DNA from: Thinopyrum elongatum
Taxonomy: Eukaryota > Streptophyta > Magnoliopsida > Poales > Poaceae
DNA: 64,000 nt
Assembly: GCA_011799875.1 (NCBI GenBank)
Contig: CM022298.1
Coordinates: forward strand, 497,033,180 to 497,097,179
Reading direction: 5' to 3'
Below the pieces are notes generated by a model, which saw nothing but the letters and a program-made list of their open reading frames with translations, had not been told where the DNA came from and searched no databases. Below, piece by piece: positions 1-11,448 of the stretch (position 1 is its first letter; the number at the start of each line of letters is the position of its first letter). A program made the translations under genes and the position numbers.

Positions 1-449
1 TCAAGGGGGATGGTCTTGCCGGGGCTTCGACTCGCAAACCATCCCGGCAAGAATCTTGCCGGGAGCCCAGCTTGTGGTCTTCTTTGGTCGTCTCGTATCT
101 GCTTCCAGTTGTCCCCGTCAGGCCTTGCCGCGGGTATGGCTGCAACTGCCCGTGCACAAGTATGGGGTACTAAAGGGCCCAAACTTTAGTACACCAACAG
201 CGTCTTTGACCGGTACTACCGCGAGAAGGACGTCAAGGGCGCGGGGAAGGGCAAGGGCAACCGTGGATTAACTCCACCATAGCCAAACATGCCAAATTTT
301 GGTAGTCCGATGGCATGTTTAGTTAGTAGTGATGGAGTAGCCGAACGATGTGTGTGCATCGAGTAGTTGCATGAGTTTGTATGGATTTGAGATATGGTAA
401 TTGAGGTGTCGGATGTGGATTACATTATTTGAGGGGTGCCCGATCAGTG
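1..449. other. Intergenic sequence, no gene recognised
   Basis: Short open frames occur (one of 71 codons near the start) but none resembles a known family and no intron or promoter signal backs them. The first 60 bases hold two inverted copies of a word like ATCTTGCCGGG/CCATCCCGGCAAG, which suggests a mobile-element edge but gives no class. I infer old repeat-derived sequence. Confidence 0.3.
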
Positions 450-479
450 CCCGCGGACACGCCCGGGCGCGTCCGCGGG
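450..479. repeat. 30-bp near-perfect GC palindrome
   Basis: The segment starts CCCGCGGACACGCCCGGG and is its own reverse complement apart from one symmetric pair of mismatched positions. It is followed by a second short inverted pair (CCGGATTTG/AAGTCCGG, about 490-511). Such GC-rich palindromes next to a GATGCTCTTA-like end are common in small grass DNA transposons, but I could not define both ends or a target duplication. Structure is certain, class is not. Confidence 0.6.
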
Positions 480-527
480 TGTTTGAGGGGCCGGATTTGC
501 CAAGTCCGGCTATAGATGCTCTTAGGT

Positions 528-1727
528 GTATGTACTACTAGGTATCCTTGCCTTTCTTCCTGGTTCTGTATTGAGATTTATATGCAACCGGTTCATCTCT
601 CAATATGAACATGACCCCTCCTGAAAAAACAGTGGCCAATTGCATTGTCTTCTAGAATGTAATTATGCACCATGTAGTACTAGCATATGGCGTATGTATA
701 TGTTGTAGACCATGGTAGAAGCCATTATGAAATAAAATTACAAGTGTGAGTAATCTCACTTGAATATATTGCCATCCATTCCACATATTTCTACTCACTT
801 TTTTGTTCGGCACAGTTGAATTCTCACAGCCCAAAATGCATATGATTTTATTTTGTATGCTCACCCTAGATGCTACCACACAATTAGAGCTTATAATTAC
901 CGGTTCTTTTAGAATTAAATGGAAGTACATACTGATTTCAGTTTCTAAGCAAATATTTGACAGATTCCCCTTCAATCCGAAGCATAGGAAATAGAAAGTT
1001 TACCAAGAGTCCGTGGGAGAAATCTACATGTCATCAAGGGAACGCCCTACGGTACGGGACACCGAAGAGTGTAAATTGTAGCTCTATTTCGTTCTTAAAA
1101 CAGATCTTTTTCTTGGGACCAATTTATGTTTGGCCTACATATCAATGACCCAACTGCACCCTACAGAACATTAGGGGAGCTGAGCCGATGTTGAACATGT
1201 GAGATCTACTTACCCAAGTGAATTTTTTTAGCTCAAACCAAAAAATAGAGACAGACATTTTCTACGGATATACGTGCGTTGCACGTGCACGTTTAGTAGT
1301 TTTATAAATTCACAAACATTTCTAAAAATTACAATTTCATAAAGCATTGCATTTCTTCAAATCTATTGAATGAATAGGAATTCCTTTATAATAAGCAGTG
1401 CAAAACCAATAACAGGCCGGACCAGAATCTGTCAAATAAAAATAGCAGGGCATCTAACTAATAAAAATAAATATTCGTAAAAAATAATAAAAAATAATAT
1501 CCTCAAAAAAATATAACGGATCGGAGCAACGATTCAGAACTACGGCTGCTAACCGAGATATCTAAGGGCAATTCCAACGGGAGGCGCTTAAGTAGACGCT
1601 TATAGAGAAAAAATAAATTTTATTAAATTAGAAAACACCTAAGCACTTTACCTTCCAACGCCTAGACACTAACAACGGGTGCTACTTGATCGTTAATTAA
1701 ACAGCCAGGTCACCTCTTGTGGATATA
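528..1727. other. AT-rich intergenic DNA without a supported gene
   Basis: Several open frames of 60-107 codons lie here on both strands, overlap one another and show no family motif. Around 1270-1292 there is a partly palindromic word (GTGCGTTGCACGTGCACG) of the sort often found at ends of grass DNA transposons, but no partner end was located. Nothing else can be supported. Confidence 0.3.
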
Positions 1728-2019
1728 CCTGGCCATGGGCAGCCCGGCCCGGTCGGCCCGACCCGACCGGCCTGACGCTCCTCACGGGCCGGTCCTAGGC
1801 CTAGATATTGAGCCTGAAGGGCGGGTCGGGCCGGGCCCGAGCCCGTCAAATTTGCGAGTTAACGAAGAGGCCCGGCCCGAGACCCAAGGCCCGGCAGGCT
1901 TTTGCGTTGACGGGCCGGGCTTGGGCCTGATTTCTAGGCCCGACGCCTGGGCCGGGCCAGGCCCGGGCCTGGGATTTCTGCGGCGGGCTTGGTCAGGCCC
2001 GGCCCGAGCGATGGCCAGG
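1728..2019. mobile_element. GC-rich MITE-like element with GGCCCGGCCC repeats
   Basis: The block begins CCTGGCCATGGGC and ends GCGATGGCCAGG. The outer nine bases are perfect inverted repeats (CCTGGCCAT/ATGGCCAGG), and a TA dinucleotide flanks both ends. Inside are many copies of GGCCCGG and its complement CCGGGCC, giving strong potential for secondary structure. There is no transposase. The two-base flank would suit a Tc1/mariner-like MITE, but TA is weak evidence and a hAT-type origin is possible. Pro/Gly/Ala-rich ORFs on both strands here are by-products of composition. Confidence 0.5.
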
Positions 2020-2814
2020 TAGACTTGTGGGGGAGAAAAGGAACAAGCAGTCGATGTCTGTCTTTGTGCCCATGTAGCGCCCGACACCAGGATTTCAGGG
2101 CTCAACTACCGATCGACGGGGAAATTGCTAAGAAATCGTCTTCTGTTGGAGATGCTCTAACTATCTTATCTATGCCATTGTAGCGATTGACCGATAAACC
2201 GAGTGCGAGATTCGGTATCATAGAAGCAGGAGTAAAATTTCCAACAACGTGCCATCGGACGCCCTCACCGGCTGTTGTCAACACCTGCGGCTGTTTGGGA
2301 TGCATTGGGCGCCTGACATCCACCCTAGTCTTCTCTTGGCGCAAAACTCAGTAAGCTTTAGATACGCTTCACACAGTCGCGCGACCCCTACTGGACTAGC
2401 CCATTGCAGCCAACATCCCATGCAGCGAACAACGCATTGTAGCGAGCTGGTTCGTTCTAGCGAACTTGTCACTGCAGCAACTTGTGCAATATAGGGACAC
2501 GGTATACTGTAGCGAATCAATATTTTGTTATTTTTAAAACTTGAACATTATTTGACTTTTCTGTATATTTTCAAAATTCCAAAAAAAAAAATAGAAACGT
2601 GAACATCTTTGAAAATTCCCTAAGTTTTTCTTAAATGCGATTTTTTTTAATTTGAAACCAAATTTTAGAAATTGAAACTTTTGAAATTCTGAACAATTTT
2701 TGGAAAAGCAAAACTTTTTAAAATTTGTGATCAAAATTTTAAAAGATAACATTTTTTAAAATTATGAACAAATTTTGAAAATGAGAACGGTTTTGAATTA
2801 TATAAATTTTGAAT
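2020..2814. other. Intergenic; repeat copy A plus AT-rich degenerate tract
   Basis: About 2267-2385 resembles 7236-7352 in the same orientation (shared words such as GTTGTCAACA, CTCTTGGC, AAAACTCA, GCGCTTGA/ACGCTTCA), so this is one copy of a diverged dispersed or duplicated repeat. From 2530 to 2814 the DNA is A/T-rich with loosely repeated words of the type TTTTGAAAATT and TGAACATTTTT. No gene is supported. Confidence 0.4.
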
Positions 2815-3629
2815 TTGTAGTGCTCGATGATAGTTGTATGGGGGTTGATAGAAACTTAGAGCTATGGAGACAAACTTTGGAATCGAAAGGTGTTAGGCTT
2901 AGTAAAACTAAAACTAAGTACATGAGGTGCAGTTTCAGTACAAGTAGGTACGAGAGGAGATGATTAGCCTTAATGGGCAGGTGGTACCACAGAACGACAC
3001 CATTCGATATTTGTGGTCAATGTTACAGAAGGATGGTGACATCGATGAAGATTTGATCCATCGAATCGAAGATAGGTGGATGAAGTGGCGCTAACCTTCG
3101 TGCATTCTCTATGATAGGAGAGTGCCGCAAAAACTAAGACATGTTCTTGGGTGGTGATTCGACCTACGATGCTGTAGGCCAAGTAAAAAAGCGACATGTT
3201 CAACAGTTAGGTTTAGTGAAGATGTGCATCTTGAGATGGATGTGTGACCATGCCAGAAATGATATGGTCCGGAATGATGATGATATACATGATATAGTTA
3301 AGGTAGCACTGATTGAGGAGAAACTTGTCCAACATCATCTAACATGGTTTGGGCACATACAACGCAGCCTCCAGAAGATCCAGTGCATAGCAGACGGTTA
3401 AAGCGTGCAGATAATTTCAAGAGAGGTCGGGGTACACCAAACTTGACATAAAAGGAGTTCGTAAAGAGATATCTGAAGGAATGAAATATCACCAAAAAAA
3501 CAACATGGACAAGGATGCGTGGAAGTTAGTTATCCATGTGGCAGAACCATGAGTTGGTTTTGACATCTTTTGGGATTGAACTCTAGCCTACCCCAACTCG
3601 TTTGGGACTAAAGGCTTTGTTGTAAAATA
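2815..3629 (+). pseudogene. RTE-type non-LTR retrotransposon, decayed 3' fragment
   Basis: Conceptual translation in shifting frames gives the end of a reverse transcriptase followed by the C-terminal block typical of plant RTE LINEs: WRQTLESKGVRLSKTKTKYM near 2865-2930, DGDIDEDL near 3032-3055, then RHVQQLG, LRWMCDHARND and IEEKLVQHHLTWFGHIQR between about 3195 and 3365. Frames change at least twice, and the stretch between the RVPQKL-like part and RHVQQLG is shorter than expected, implying an internal deletion near 3140. The end reads into CCAACTCGTTTGGGACTAAAGG..., a usual RTE 3' tail. No YADD catalytic box remains, so it cannot be active. Confidence 0.8.
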
Positions 3630-6600
3630 CGATGAAGTTTTTGAATCTTTAGGAAACCGTGATTTTTTTTTTGAAAATGCGAATATTTTTGAATACATGA
3701 ACATTTTCCGAAAACAGGAATATTTATTTTTTAATTTGTGAACACTTTTTGAAAATGGGATATATTTTTCAATTTTTTGAATATTTTTTCTAATTTCCAA
3801 ATTTCTTTTGTAAAGTCAGAAACATTTTTGAACAAATGTGAATTAGAAAAAAAAAAGAGGAAAGCCAGTAAAAGAAAACAACCAAAAATAAAAAAAGATT
3901 CATAAACCATCTAAAAGGTTCCCAAAACTGACTAGGAATCTTCCAGAAGGTCCCAAAAACCGGCTCCGTTTTGTATTTACTAAGAAGACGCCCCAACGGA
4001 GTTAGATTGGTCGCTAGCCCTTTGCCAAACAGCGGCAATATGTTGCAGAATGCGTCAGGACTATATCTCGCTCGAAGCGAGTCGGGGAATACTCTCACCT
4101 GAAGCTTTTTTATTCCCCGCGTATTAGTACCAACCCCTTTCCAGCGATAGTTCATGCTCCCTCGCTCGATCTTTACTGCTCGCTTGCTCGTGTTTTTTTT
4201 TCTTCCAGTTTTTTTGTTTCTTCACGGGTTTCTTCGGGCTTTTTTCTTTGTTTTTCACCATTTTATTCTGGATTTTACTGGGTTTTTTCTTTTTTCCTCT
4301 CGTTTTATTTTGTCCCTTTCTTTGTTTTATTGGGTTTATCTTTTCTTTTCTACTTTATTTTTTCTTAGTTTTCATCAGTTTTCTTCGCTTTTCCTCGATT
4401 TTGTTTAGATTTCTAGGTTTCTCTTCGTTCCCTTATCGGCGTTTCTTTTGTTTCTTTTTTCTATTTCTTTGGTTTCACCACTTTCATTAATTTTTCTCTT
4501 TTTCTGCAACACATGTCTATATTTTTCATACACATTTTAATATTTTACATATACATCTTACAATTTTTAAATATATGATTAACATTTATTATTTATGATT
4601 AATAAGTTTTTAACTTTATGTTTTTAAATTCATTTTTCAATACACGTTCTACATTTTTCGTATATATCAGGAATTTTTTTTTGTGTACACGTTTTAAATA
4701 TTTGTGTCTGATGACTATCATTTTCTTACACATTGTACATTTTTCGTATATATAATAAACATTTGCACGCGTTTCAAATTTTCAAAATATATGATTAATT
4801 TTTTTTATACACGATAAATGTTTTGAAAATTTTAGGTTTTCATGTTCTGTTTTTTTAATACATGTGCTACATTGTTTGTATACATCAGTATCATTTTTAT
4901 ACATTTAGTTTATAAATAGAGGATTAACTTTTTTTCTAATATTTGTATTTGAACAGTACTTCTTTTCATAAACATTATAGATTTTTCGTATCTACCATGA
5001 AGATTTTTTAAATATTTGACTAGTTTTTTTAAATGCTAGATTACCAATTTTTAAATGCATGACCAACTTTTTCACACATATTGTATATTTTTTATATACA
5101 TGAGAAAAATAATTATACACATTTAACATTTTTTAATACCATATTAACGTTTTTAAAATGTTTCTTGTAGAGCATTTTTTCAATATAAAAGAACGTGAAT
5201 AAATGAGTCTGTGGCCTCCTGTGAGCTGGGCTAGCCCAATCTCGCGCTCCCGCAGGCGTGACTGCCCTATGTGTCATGTAAAGCGAGACATAGGCGCGCC
5301 CCACACAATGCGGAGAATAGGATTTCACTGTGTTAAGTATAGAATAGCGGTGAACAGCTCACGAGTTCTTTGCTTTTAAGGAAACAAAAAGGAAATACAG
5401 AGTTCTTACAATAGGATTCAAAATTTTATGCAAATTAATTTTTTTTAGAAAGAAGTTCACGAATTTAATCAAATGATCATGATTTTTTAAAATCAAGATT
5501 TAAATTTCATGGATATTATTTTAAAATAGGATTTCATATTAATGTCCTGAATTAGAAAACTAACACAAAATTTATAAATATTCACACGTTAGAAAATGTT
5601 CACGCATTTGAAATAAGTAATGCATTAAAATATTCACTATTTTTAAATTTGTCCAGGCAGTATTGTTCGTTCGGAACTGTGGCCTCCGACCAAGGTATCT
5701 AAATATTTATCTATGGCCGCATAACAATGAGTGATGAACAAGTGACAAGTTTCGGTACGTACGCTCAGGCGCAAACTCTCTAGTGTCGTAAGGTACAAGT
5801 ACAAGCGGCGGCCAAATATGCGGGGAATAGCATGAGGAGCTTCTATTCGCCGCATAGTGCGACAGGAGTCATCCAAGCAAGTACCCCCGATCGCACGTGC
5901 TCACTTTTGGACCGGCTTGTGTGGGGGGTTGGGCCTTTTTTTTTAGTTTCTATTCTTTCATATTTTTTTATTTTTCTTTTCTTTTCTTTTTTTATTTCAG
6001 AACTGTTCACGAATATAGGTGTTCAGGATTTCAAAACTGTTCTTAATCCCATAAACTGTTCATAAATTTAGAAACTGTTCATGAATTAAAAAAATCTTTG
6101 TGAATTTGAAAAAAAAGGGACTGCATAAAATGTTCGTGAATTAAGAAAAATGTACACAAAACTACTAAATGATTGTGATTTTAAAAAATCCCAAATTATC
6201 AAAAATGTTCGTAGATTCAGAAAATGTTCATGAATTCCAAAAGTATTCTCAAATAAAAAAAAGTTAGTGTATTTAATTTTTTTCCGAAAACTCAAAACTC
6301 TTTGTCGATTAAAAAAGGTTCCCGAGTTTCAGAAAATGTTTATAGATTTAGAAATTGTTCCTGAATTGCAAAAATGTTGAAAAGTCGAAAACAAATCATG
6401 AATTTAATAAAACTTTTGTGGATTTGAAAATTTTCATGAATTACAAGAGTTCATGAGTTTAAAAAAAGTTTGCATATTTGAAAAATGAAAAATAAATAAA
6501 ATATAAATAAAAGGAAAAAAGAAGAACTGAAAGGAGAAGACGAGAAAAAAAAAACTGGTTCAGGGAAGGTTCTAGAGGCTTTCTGAAACTGGTTGGTGGA

Positions 6601-7414
6601 AAACCAAAACTGATCCGGCCCAGTTGAAGCAGGGCTCGTGGCTGGGGTACGCGTGACAAAGCCCTCTCAAAAAAACCTATGCGGTAAATGTGTCTAAAAA
6701 AACCTTTGCGGTAAATAGGAGCCGCGGGCATGCAGACCGACCCCTCTCCCTCCCTTTTTGGGCTAGCCTAATGCGGCATTATTTCCTTTTTCCTTTAGAT
6801 ATATTTGTTGGATTTATCCTTTTTGTTTCTTTTTATCTTTGTTTCTAAAAAATTCTGTTTTTTGTGTCTTCCTTTCTTGTTTTAAAATTAATATATTTTT
6901 TACACCACATGGATTATAAAACACTTCCTGAATACTTCTAGAAAAATCTTGAAGATTTTTAAATTTTGGTAACATTTTAAAAATCATGAACATTGTTTAG
7001 AATCTTTGTAAACATTTTTGTAAAAAAATTCATATTTTCACATTTCCTTCAATATATGAAATAGAAAAATACTGTAAAAACATAGTGCAAACTCATTAAT
7101 GGGTTAGATTAGGATCTATCAAATAATTAATACAACAAATCGAAAATTAAATGGGCCAACCTATCACAGCGGGGTGTGTTTCGTTCCTAGCCCACAAGTA
7201 GTGCATAGAATAGGAGGTCTCCAAGCATCGCACACTCGCACCAGCCGTTGTCAACAACTAAGTATGTGCTTAAGCCGCCGTGGGAGCCCAACATTCACTC
7301 TAGTCCTCCTCTTGGCAAAAAACTCATTATGATGCGCTTGAAATCATGAGCTACTAACAACTTACCTTTATATCTTTTGGGATAAACACTACGTCTACTC
7401 AGCGTAGATTCTCC
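3630..7414. other. Long AT-rich, degenerate-repeat intergenic region
   Basis: No gene is supported. 3630-3840 and about 6000-6480 hold loosely periodic words (GTGAACATTTTTGAAA, TGTTCATGAATT, GTTCGTGAATT), which yield Phe/Lys-rich spurious ORFs on the minus strand. 4150-4500 is T-rich, and 4500-5150 is AT-rich with repeated ACATTTTT/ATATACA words. 3900-4000 and 6540-6620 share similar words (TTCCAGAAGGTCCC, GTTCTAGAGGC), suggesting the same decayed repeat family. 7236-7352 is repeat copy B, matching about 2267-2385. Sequences of this kind are common inside old grass DNA transposons, but no terminal repeats were found. Confidence 0.4.
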
Positions 7415-7439
7415 AAGGATTTAGGTCAAGGACCTCCTC

Positions 7440-8043
7440 GCTTGTCGCGGCTTCCCTATTAGATTCAGAGACATGCTTGCTGCTTTGCTGAGATCCTCTT
7501 CTTCGAGGATCCTGCTCAACGGGGTGACTTCCAAGCCTATCAAGCACGGGAAGGGTCTTCGGCAGGGGGACCCCGTGTCTCCTCTCCTTTTTGTGCTCGC
7601 TATTGACCCGCTCCAGAACATCCTTGACCTTGCAACTCAGCGGGGAGAGCTGCATCAGATTGGCGGCAGGGGCGCGTGCATTCGCACCTCGCTGTTTGCG
7701 GATGATGCGGCTATCTTCTTGGCGCCGGTTAAGGCGGATGTCCAGCGCCTCACGGAGATTCTTGTCGGGTTTGGCCAAGCTACGGCGCTTGTCACCAACC
7801 TGGACAAGAGCATTGTCGCCCCAATTAGGTGCACTGAGGTTGGCCTGGACGACGCTCTGCAACCTTTCCCAGCTACGTGAGCCTCATTTCCCCTAAGATA
7901 CCTCGGGCTTCCTCTGACGGTCCATCGCCTGCGCAAGATTGATTTGAAGTATCTCGTGGATAAGGCCGCGGGCAGGTTGGCTCCTTGGCAAGGGAGGCTT
8001 GTCGCGGCGGCAGGTCGCGCCACCCTGGTGATGTCCGTGCTCA
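7440..8043 (+). pseudogene. LINE reverse transcriptase, first part (broken)
   Basis: The frame running through 7473-7877 carries RT motifs: GLRQGDPVSPLLF (about 7556-7594), a region rich in hydrophobics, then FADDAAIF (about 7696-7719), the catalytic F/YADD box. The upstream fingers are missing because the element is 5'-truncated. An in-frame TGA follows PFPAT at 7878-7880, after which the same frame continues with LRYLGLPLT and GRATLVMSVL up to the LTR insertion. The missing N-terminus, the stop and the insertion together make it non-functional. Confidence 0.88.
8039..8043. repeat. Target-site duplication GCTCA (left copy) of solo LTR S1
   Basis: GCTCA directly precedes the TG of the LTR and recurs at 9624-9628 directly after its terminal CA. 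Five bases is the usual size for LTR retrotransposon integrase. Confidence 0.9.
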
Positions 8044-9623
8044 TGATACGTCTCCAATGTATCTATAATTTTTTATTGTTCCATGCTATTAAATTATCTG
8101 TTTTGGATGTTTTATATGCATTAATATACTATTTTATATTATTTTTGGAACTAACCTATTAACCTAGAGCCCAGTGTCAGTTTCTGTTTTTTTCCTTGTT
8201 TTTGAATTTCGCAGAAAAGGAATACCAAACAGAGTCCAAACGGAATAAAATTTTGGCGATGATTTTTCTTGGACCAGAAGGAAACCAAGAGACTTGGAGA
8301 TGAAGTCGGAGGAGCCACGAGGCGGCCACAAGGACGAAGGGCGCGCCCAGGGGGGTAGGGCGCGCCCCCCACCCTTGTGGGCCCCTCATGCATCTCCTGA
8401 CCTAATTCTTTCGCCTATATATTCCCAAATATCCCTAAACCAACAGAGGCATCCACGAAAAGACATTTCCACCGTCGCAACCTTCTGTACCCGTGAGATC
8501 CCATCTAGGGACCTTTTCCGGCACCCTGCCGGAGGGGGATTCGATCACGAAGGGCTTCTACATCAACACCATTGCCCTTCCGATGAAGCGTGAGTAGTTT
8601 ACCACAGACCTACAGGTCCATAGCTAGTAGCTAGATGGCTTCTTCTCTCTTTTTGATTCTCAATACCATGTTCTCCTCGATGTTCTTGGAGATCTATTCG
8701 ATGTAATACTTTTTTGCGGTGTGTTTGCCAAGATCCGATGAATTGTGGATTTATGATCAGCTTATCTATGAATATTATTTGAATCTTCTCTGAATTCTTA
8801 TATGCATGATTTGATATCTTTGTAATTCTCTTCGAACTATCGGTTTGGTTTGGCCAACTAGATTGGTTTTTCTTGCAATGGGAGAAGTGCTTAGTTTTGG
8901 GTTCAATCTTGCGGTGTCCTTTCCCAGTGACAGTAGGGGCAGCAAGGCACGTATTGTATTGTTGCCATCGAGGATAAAAAGATGGGGTTTTCATCATATT
9001 GCTTGAGTTAATTCCTCTACATCATGTCATCTTACTTAATGCATTACTCTGTTCTTTATGAACTTAATACTCTAGATGCATGCTGGATAGCGGTCGATGT
9101 GTGGAGTAATAGTAGTAGATGCAGAATCGTTTCGGTCTACTTGACACGGACGTGATGCCTATATTCATGATCATTGCCTTAGATATCGTCATAACTTTGC
9201 GCTTTTCTATCAATTGCTCAGCAGTAATTTGTTCACCCACCGTATTATTTTCTATCTTGAGAGAAGCCTCTAGTGAAACCTATGGCCCCCGGGTCTATTT
9301 TCCATCATATTAGTTTCCGATCTACTATTTTGTAATCTTTTACTTTCTGATCTATAAAACAAAAATACCAAAAATATTTACTTTATCGTTTATCTATCTC
9401 TATCAGATCTCACTTTTGTAAATAACCGTGAAGGGATTGACAACCCCTTTATCGCGTTGGGTGCAAGTTCTTTGATTGGTTGTGCAAGTATTCGGTGATT
9501 TGTGCGTTGTCTCCTACTGGATTGATACCTTGGTTCTCAAACTGAGGGAAATACTTATCTCTACTTTGCTGCATCACCCTTTTCTCTTCAAGGGAAAAAC
9601 CAACGCAAGCTCAAGAAGTAGCA
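8044..9623 (+). mobile_element. Solo LTR S1 (1580 bp) inside the LINE
   Basis: Begins TGATACGTCTCCAATG and ends AAGCTCAAGAAGTAGCA, so it has TG...CA termini and a perfect 5-bp TSD. The sequence is the same family as both LTRs of R4 (47484-49069 and 53495-55080, opposite strand). No internal domain, primer site or second LTR is present, so it is a solo LTR left by recombination between the two LTRs of a full element. ORFs inside it are LTR sequence, including the first roughly 50 codons of the long frame that runs into the LINE at 9624. Confidence 0.93.
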
Positions 9624-9628
9624 GCTCA

Positions 9629-10780
9629 CTGCTCAGGCTACTTTTCACGCTACTTCCCTTGCCCTCCCTGCCGGCAACGTCGGAGCCCTGGAGAAGATTG
9701 AGCGGGGCCTTCCTGTGGGCAGGGACCGACAAAGTTTCTGGCGGGCAGTGCAAGGTGAATTGGAGAACGGTGTGCTCACCTAAGTGCTTTGGTGGTCTTG
9801 GCATCCTGGATCTTCGCAACTTCGCCAGGGCGCTCCGGCTCAGGTGGCCTTGGTATGAGTGGACGGAACCCAACAGAGTTTGGGTCGGTTTGGGCAACCC
9901 CTGCGATGCTAAAGACATGGAGCTATTCTACGATGTCACCACCATTACCGTTGGTAACGTCCTTTTGGCAAGGTTCTGGCTGTCTCCTTGGCTTGGCGGG
10001 GTGAAGCCTAAGGACATTGCACCCCTCGTGTTTCATATTTCGATGAGAAATAATTCTTCGGTGAGAGATGCTCTTCTCAACAATGCGTGGCTTGCTAGGA
10101 TTGACATGTCTCGAGGGCTCACGATCGGCCACATTCACCAATTTTGTGCCCTTTGGGCGAGGCTTGTGACGGCCATCTTGCACCAGGACACCCCGGACTC
10201 TATCGTTTGGGATCGCACGCCAAATGGCTCATACTCTGCTGCTTCGGCCTATCTTACGCAATTTGAGGGCGCCCCCATCACGCGCATGAAGCCCGCGGTC
10301 TGGGATAATTGGGCGCCGCCCAAGTGCAAGTTCTTTGCTTGGCTTGTCATCAAGAATAGGACTTGGACAGCGGATCGCCTTCAGAGGAGAGGTTGGCCTA
10401 ACTATGGTCTTTGCCAACTTTGCCGTAGGGAGCCGGAATCCGCGGCGCACATTCTTTTCAAGTGCAGATACTCCATGCGGGTCTGGTGGGCCGTGAAGGA
10501 GTGGCTCGGTGCCTCGGAGTTGCGGCTTGACCTTTGGGATGCTATGCCTTCGGTGCATGCTTGGTGGAACGCCGTGGTGCTCACTCAGGGTCACAGGAGG
10601 AAGGCCATCGCCACCACTCTCATGCTTGTGGCGTGGGCACTGTGGAATGAGAGGAACGCGCGGGTTTTTCGCAGCAAGTCTACGCTTCCGTCCATTGTTT
10701 TCGCTCGCATTAGGATTGAAGCGGGGTTGTGGGTCACCGCCGGTGCCAAGCATTTGGGTTCCATTATGCCGCGAGAGTAG
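9629..10780 (+). pseudogene. LINE ORF2 C-terminal part with zf-RVT domain
   Basis: Continues the LINE after the solo LTR. Recognisable blocks are FLWAGTDKVSGG followed by CKVNWRTVCSPK (around 9712-9790), GGLGILDLRNF, and a zf-RVT module near 10290-10480. That module has WDNWAPPKCKFFAWL, then C-LC, H and C ligands in GLCQLCRREPESAAHILFKC. The open frame here is continuous to a TAG just before the 3' UTR and poly-A. It starts inside LTR sequence, so it is not a real standalone gene. Related blocks occur in the younger LINE at 55701-56793. Confidence 0.88.
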
Positions 10781-10899
10781 GCTTTTGTCGCATTTGTGGA
10801 GGAGCAATGCCCTCGCCTTGAAAAACCTTGTTACTCTTCTTCTTTCTTAATGAGATGAGACAAATCTTTTGCCTCCGTTTAAGAAAAAAGGATTTAGGT

Positions 10900-11134
10900 A
10901 GCGTCTCACCCGGCTAAATCTAGGCACGGCCAGCCTTACATCACGGCTTAAACCTAAAGTCAGATGGTTAGATTGGGCTTGGGCTCTAAATTTAGACACA
11001 ACGGTCAATCTGAAAAGCCCAAAATACCTAAAAAAGATGTGATGTACTTTTTTTTTGCGAGGGGATGTGATGTACTTATAATAATGCACATATATATATA
11101 GCCCAAAATTGAAAAGAAAATAGTAAAAATGCAT
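10900..11134. other. Short intergenic segment
   Basis: AT-rich sequence with a (TA)n run near 11089-11100 and a second copy of GGGATGTGATGTACTT (11036-11078 region). No gene is visible. The last ten bases (AAAAATGCAT) look like the left target duplication of the adjoining SINE. Confidence 0.4.
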
Positions 11135-11438
11135 TATTTTTTTAACACAGTACAGACGCAAGCGCTCATATATACGCGCATACACTCACTCCTATGAACG
11201 CACACACACACACCCTACCCCTATGAGCACCTTCGAGAGACTGAACCGACATATGTTCTTGAGATTTTACGAAGTCACCGTAGGTGCCTCGTAGTCGACG
11301 GGAACGTCTCCTCCCATTGAACGTGCATCACCGAAAATTCGGAAATAAATCCAGGATAAATGCGAGCACCAGGACTTAAACCTTGGTGGGCTGGGCATAC
11401 CACTGTCCACCTAACCATCCAACCATAGGTTGATTCGC
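11135..11438 (-). mobile_element. tRNA-derived SINE, Triticeae type
   Basis: Read on the minus strand the head carries a tRNA-like region. GGTTAGGTGGACAGTGG resembles an A box, and GGTTTAAGTCCTGGTGC is a good RNA polymerase III B box. The body and a T/A-rich tail ending at CTGTACTGTGTT follow. The flanks AAAAATGCAT (11125-11134) and AAAAACGCAT (11439-11448) match in nine of ten bases, a plausible TSD. It resembles abundant wheat SINEs such as Au, but assignment to Au needs a search. A CA microsatellite lies at about 11200-11213. Confidence 0.7.
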
Positions 11439-11448
11439 AAAAACGCAT

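Larger units (their letters stand above)
7427..10887 (+). mobile_element. 5'-truncated LINE with 12-bp target-site duplication, split by a solo LTR
   Basis: The element ends in a short A tract, and AAGGATTTAGGT is present on both sides (7415-7426 and 10888-10899), which defines the insertion exactly. The body holds the second half of a LINE ORF2: reverse transcriptase palm, then the thumb/connection, then a zf-RVT zinc-binding block. The 5' part (endonuclease and start of RT) is absent, as expected from incomplete target-primed reverse transcription. A solo LTR (8044-9623) was inserted later. Without it the LINE is about 1.9 kb. Confidence 0.92.

Noticed and set aside
1717..2105. Gly/Pro/Ala-rich ORFs on both strands
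   Set aside because: They are a by-product of GGCCCGG repeats in the MITE-like element.
9476..10780. 434-codon ORF as a single gene
   Set aside because: Its first roughly 50 codons are LTR S1 sequence and the rest is the LINE C-terminus; the join is an insertion border with a TSD.
11360..11438. A functional tRNA gene
   Set aside because: The B box and A-box-like words belong to a SINE head; no complete cloverleaf could be drawn.
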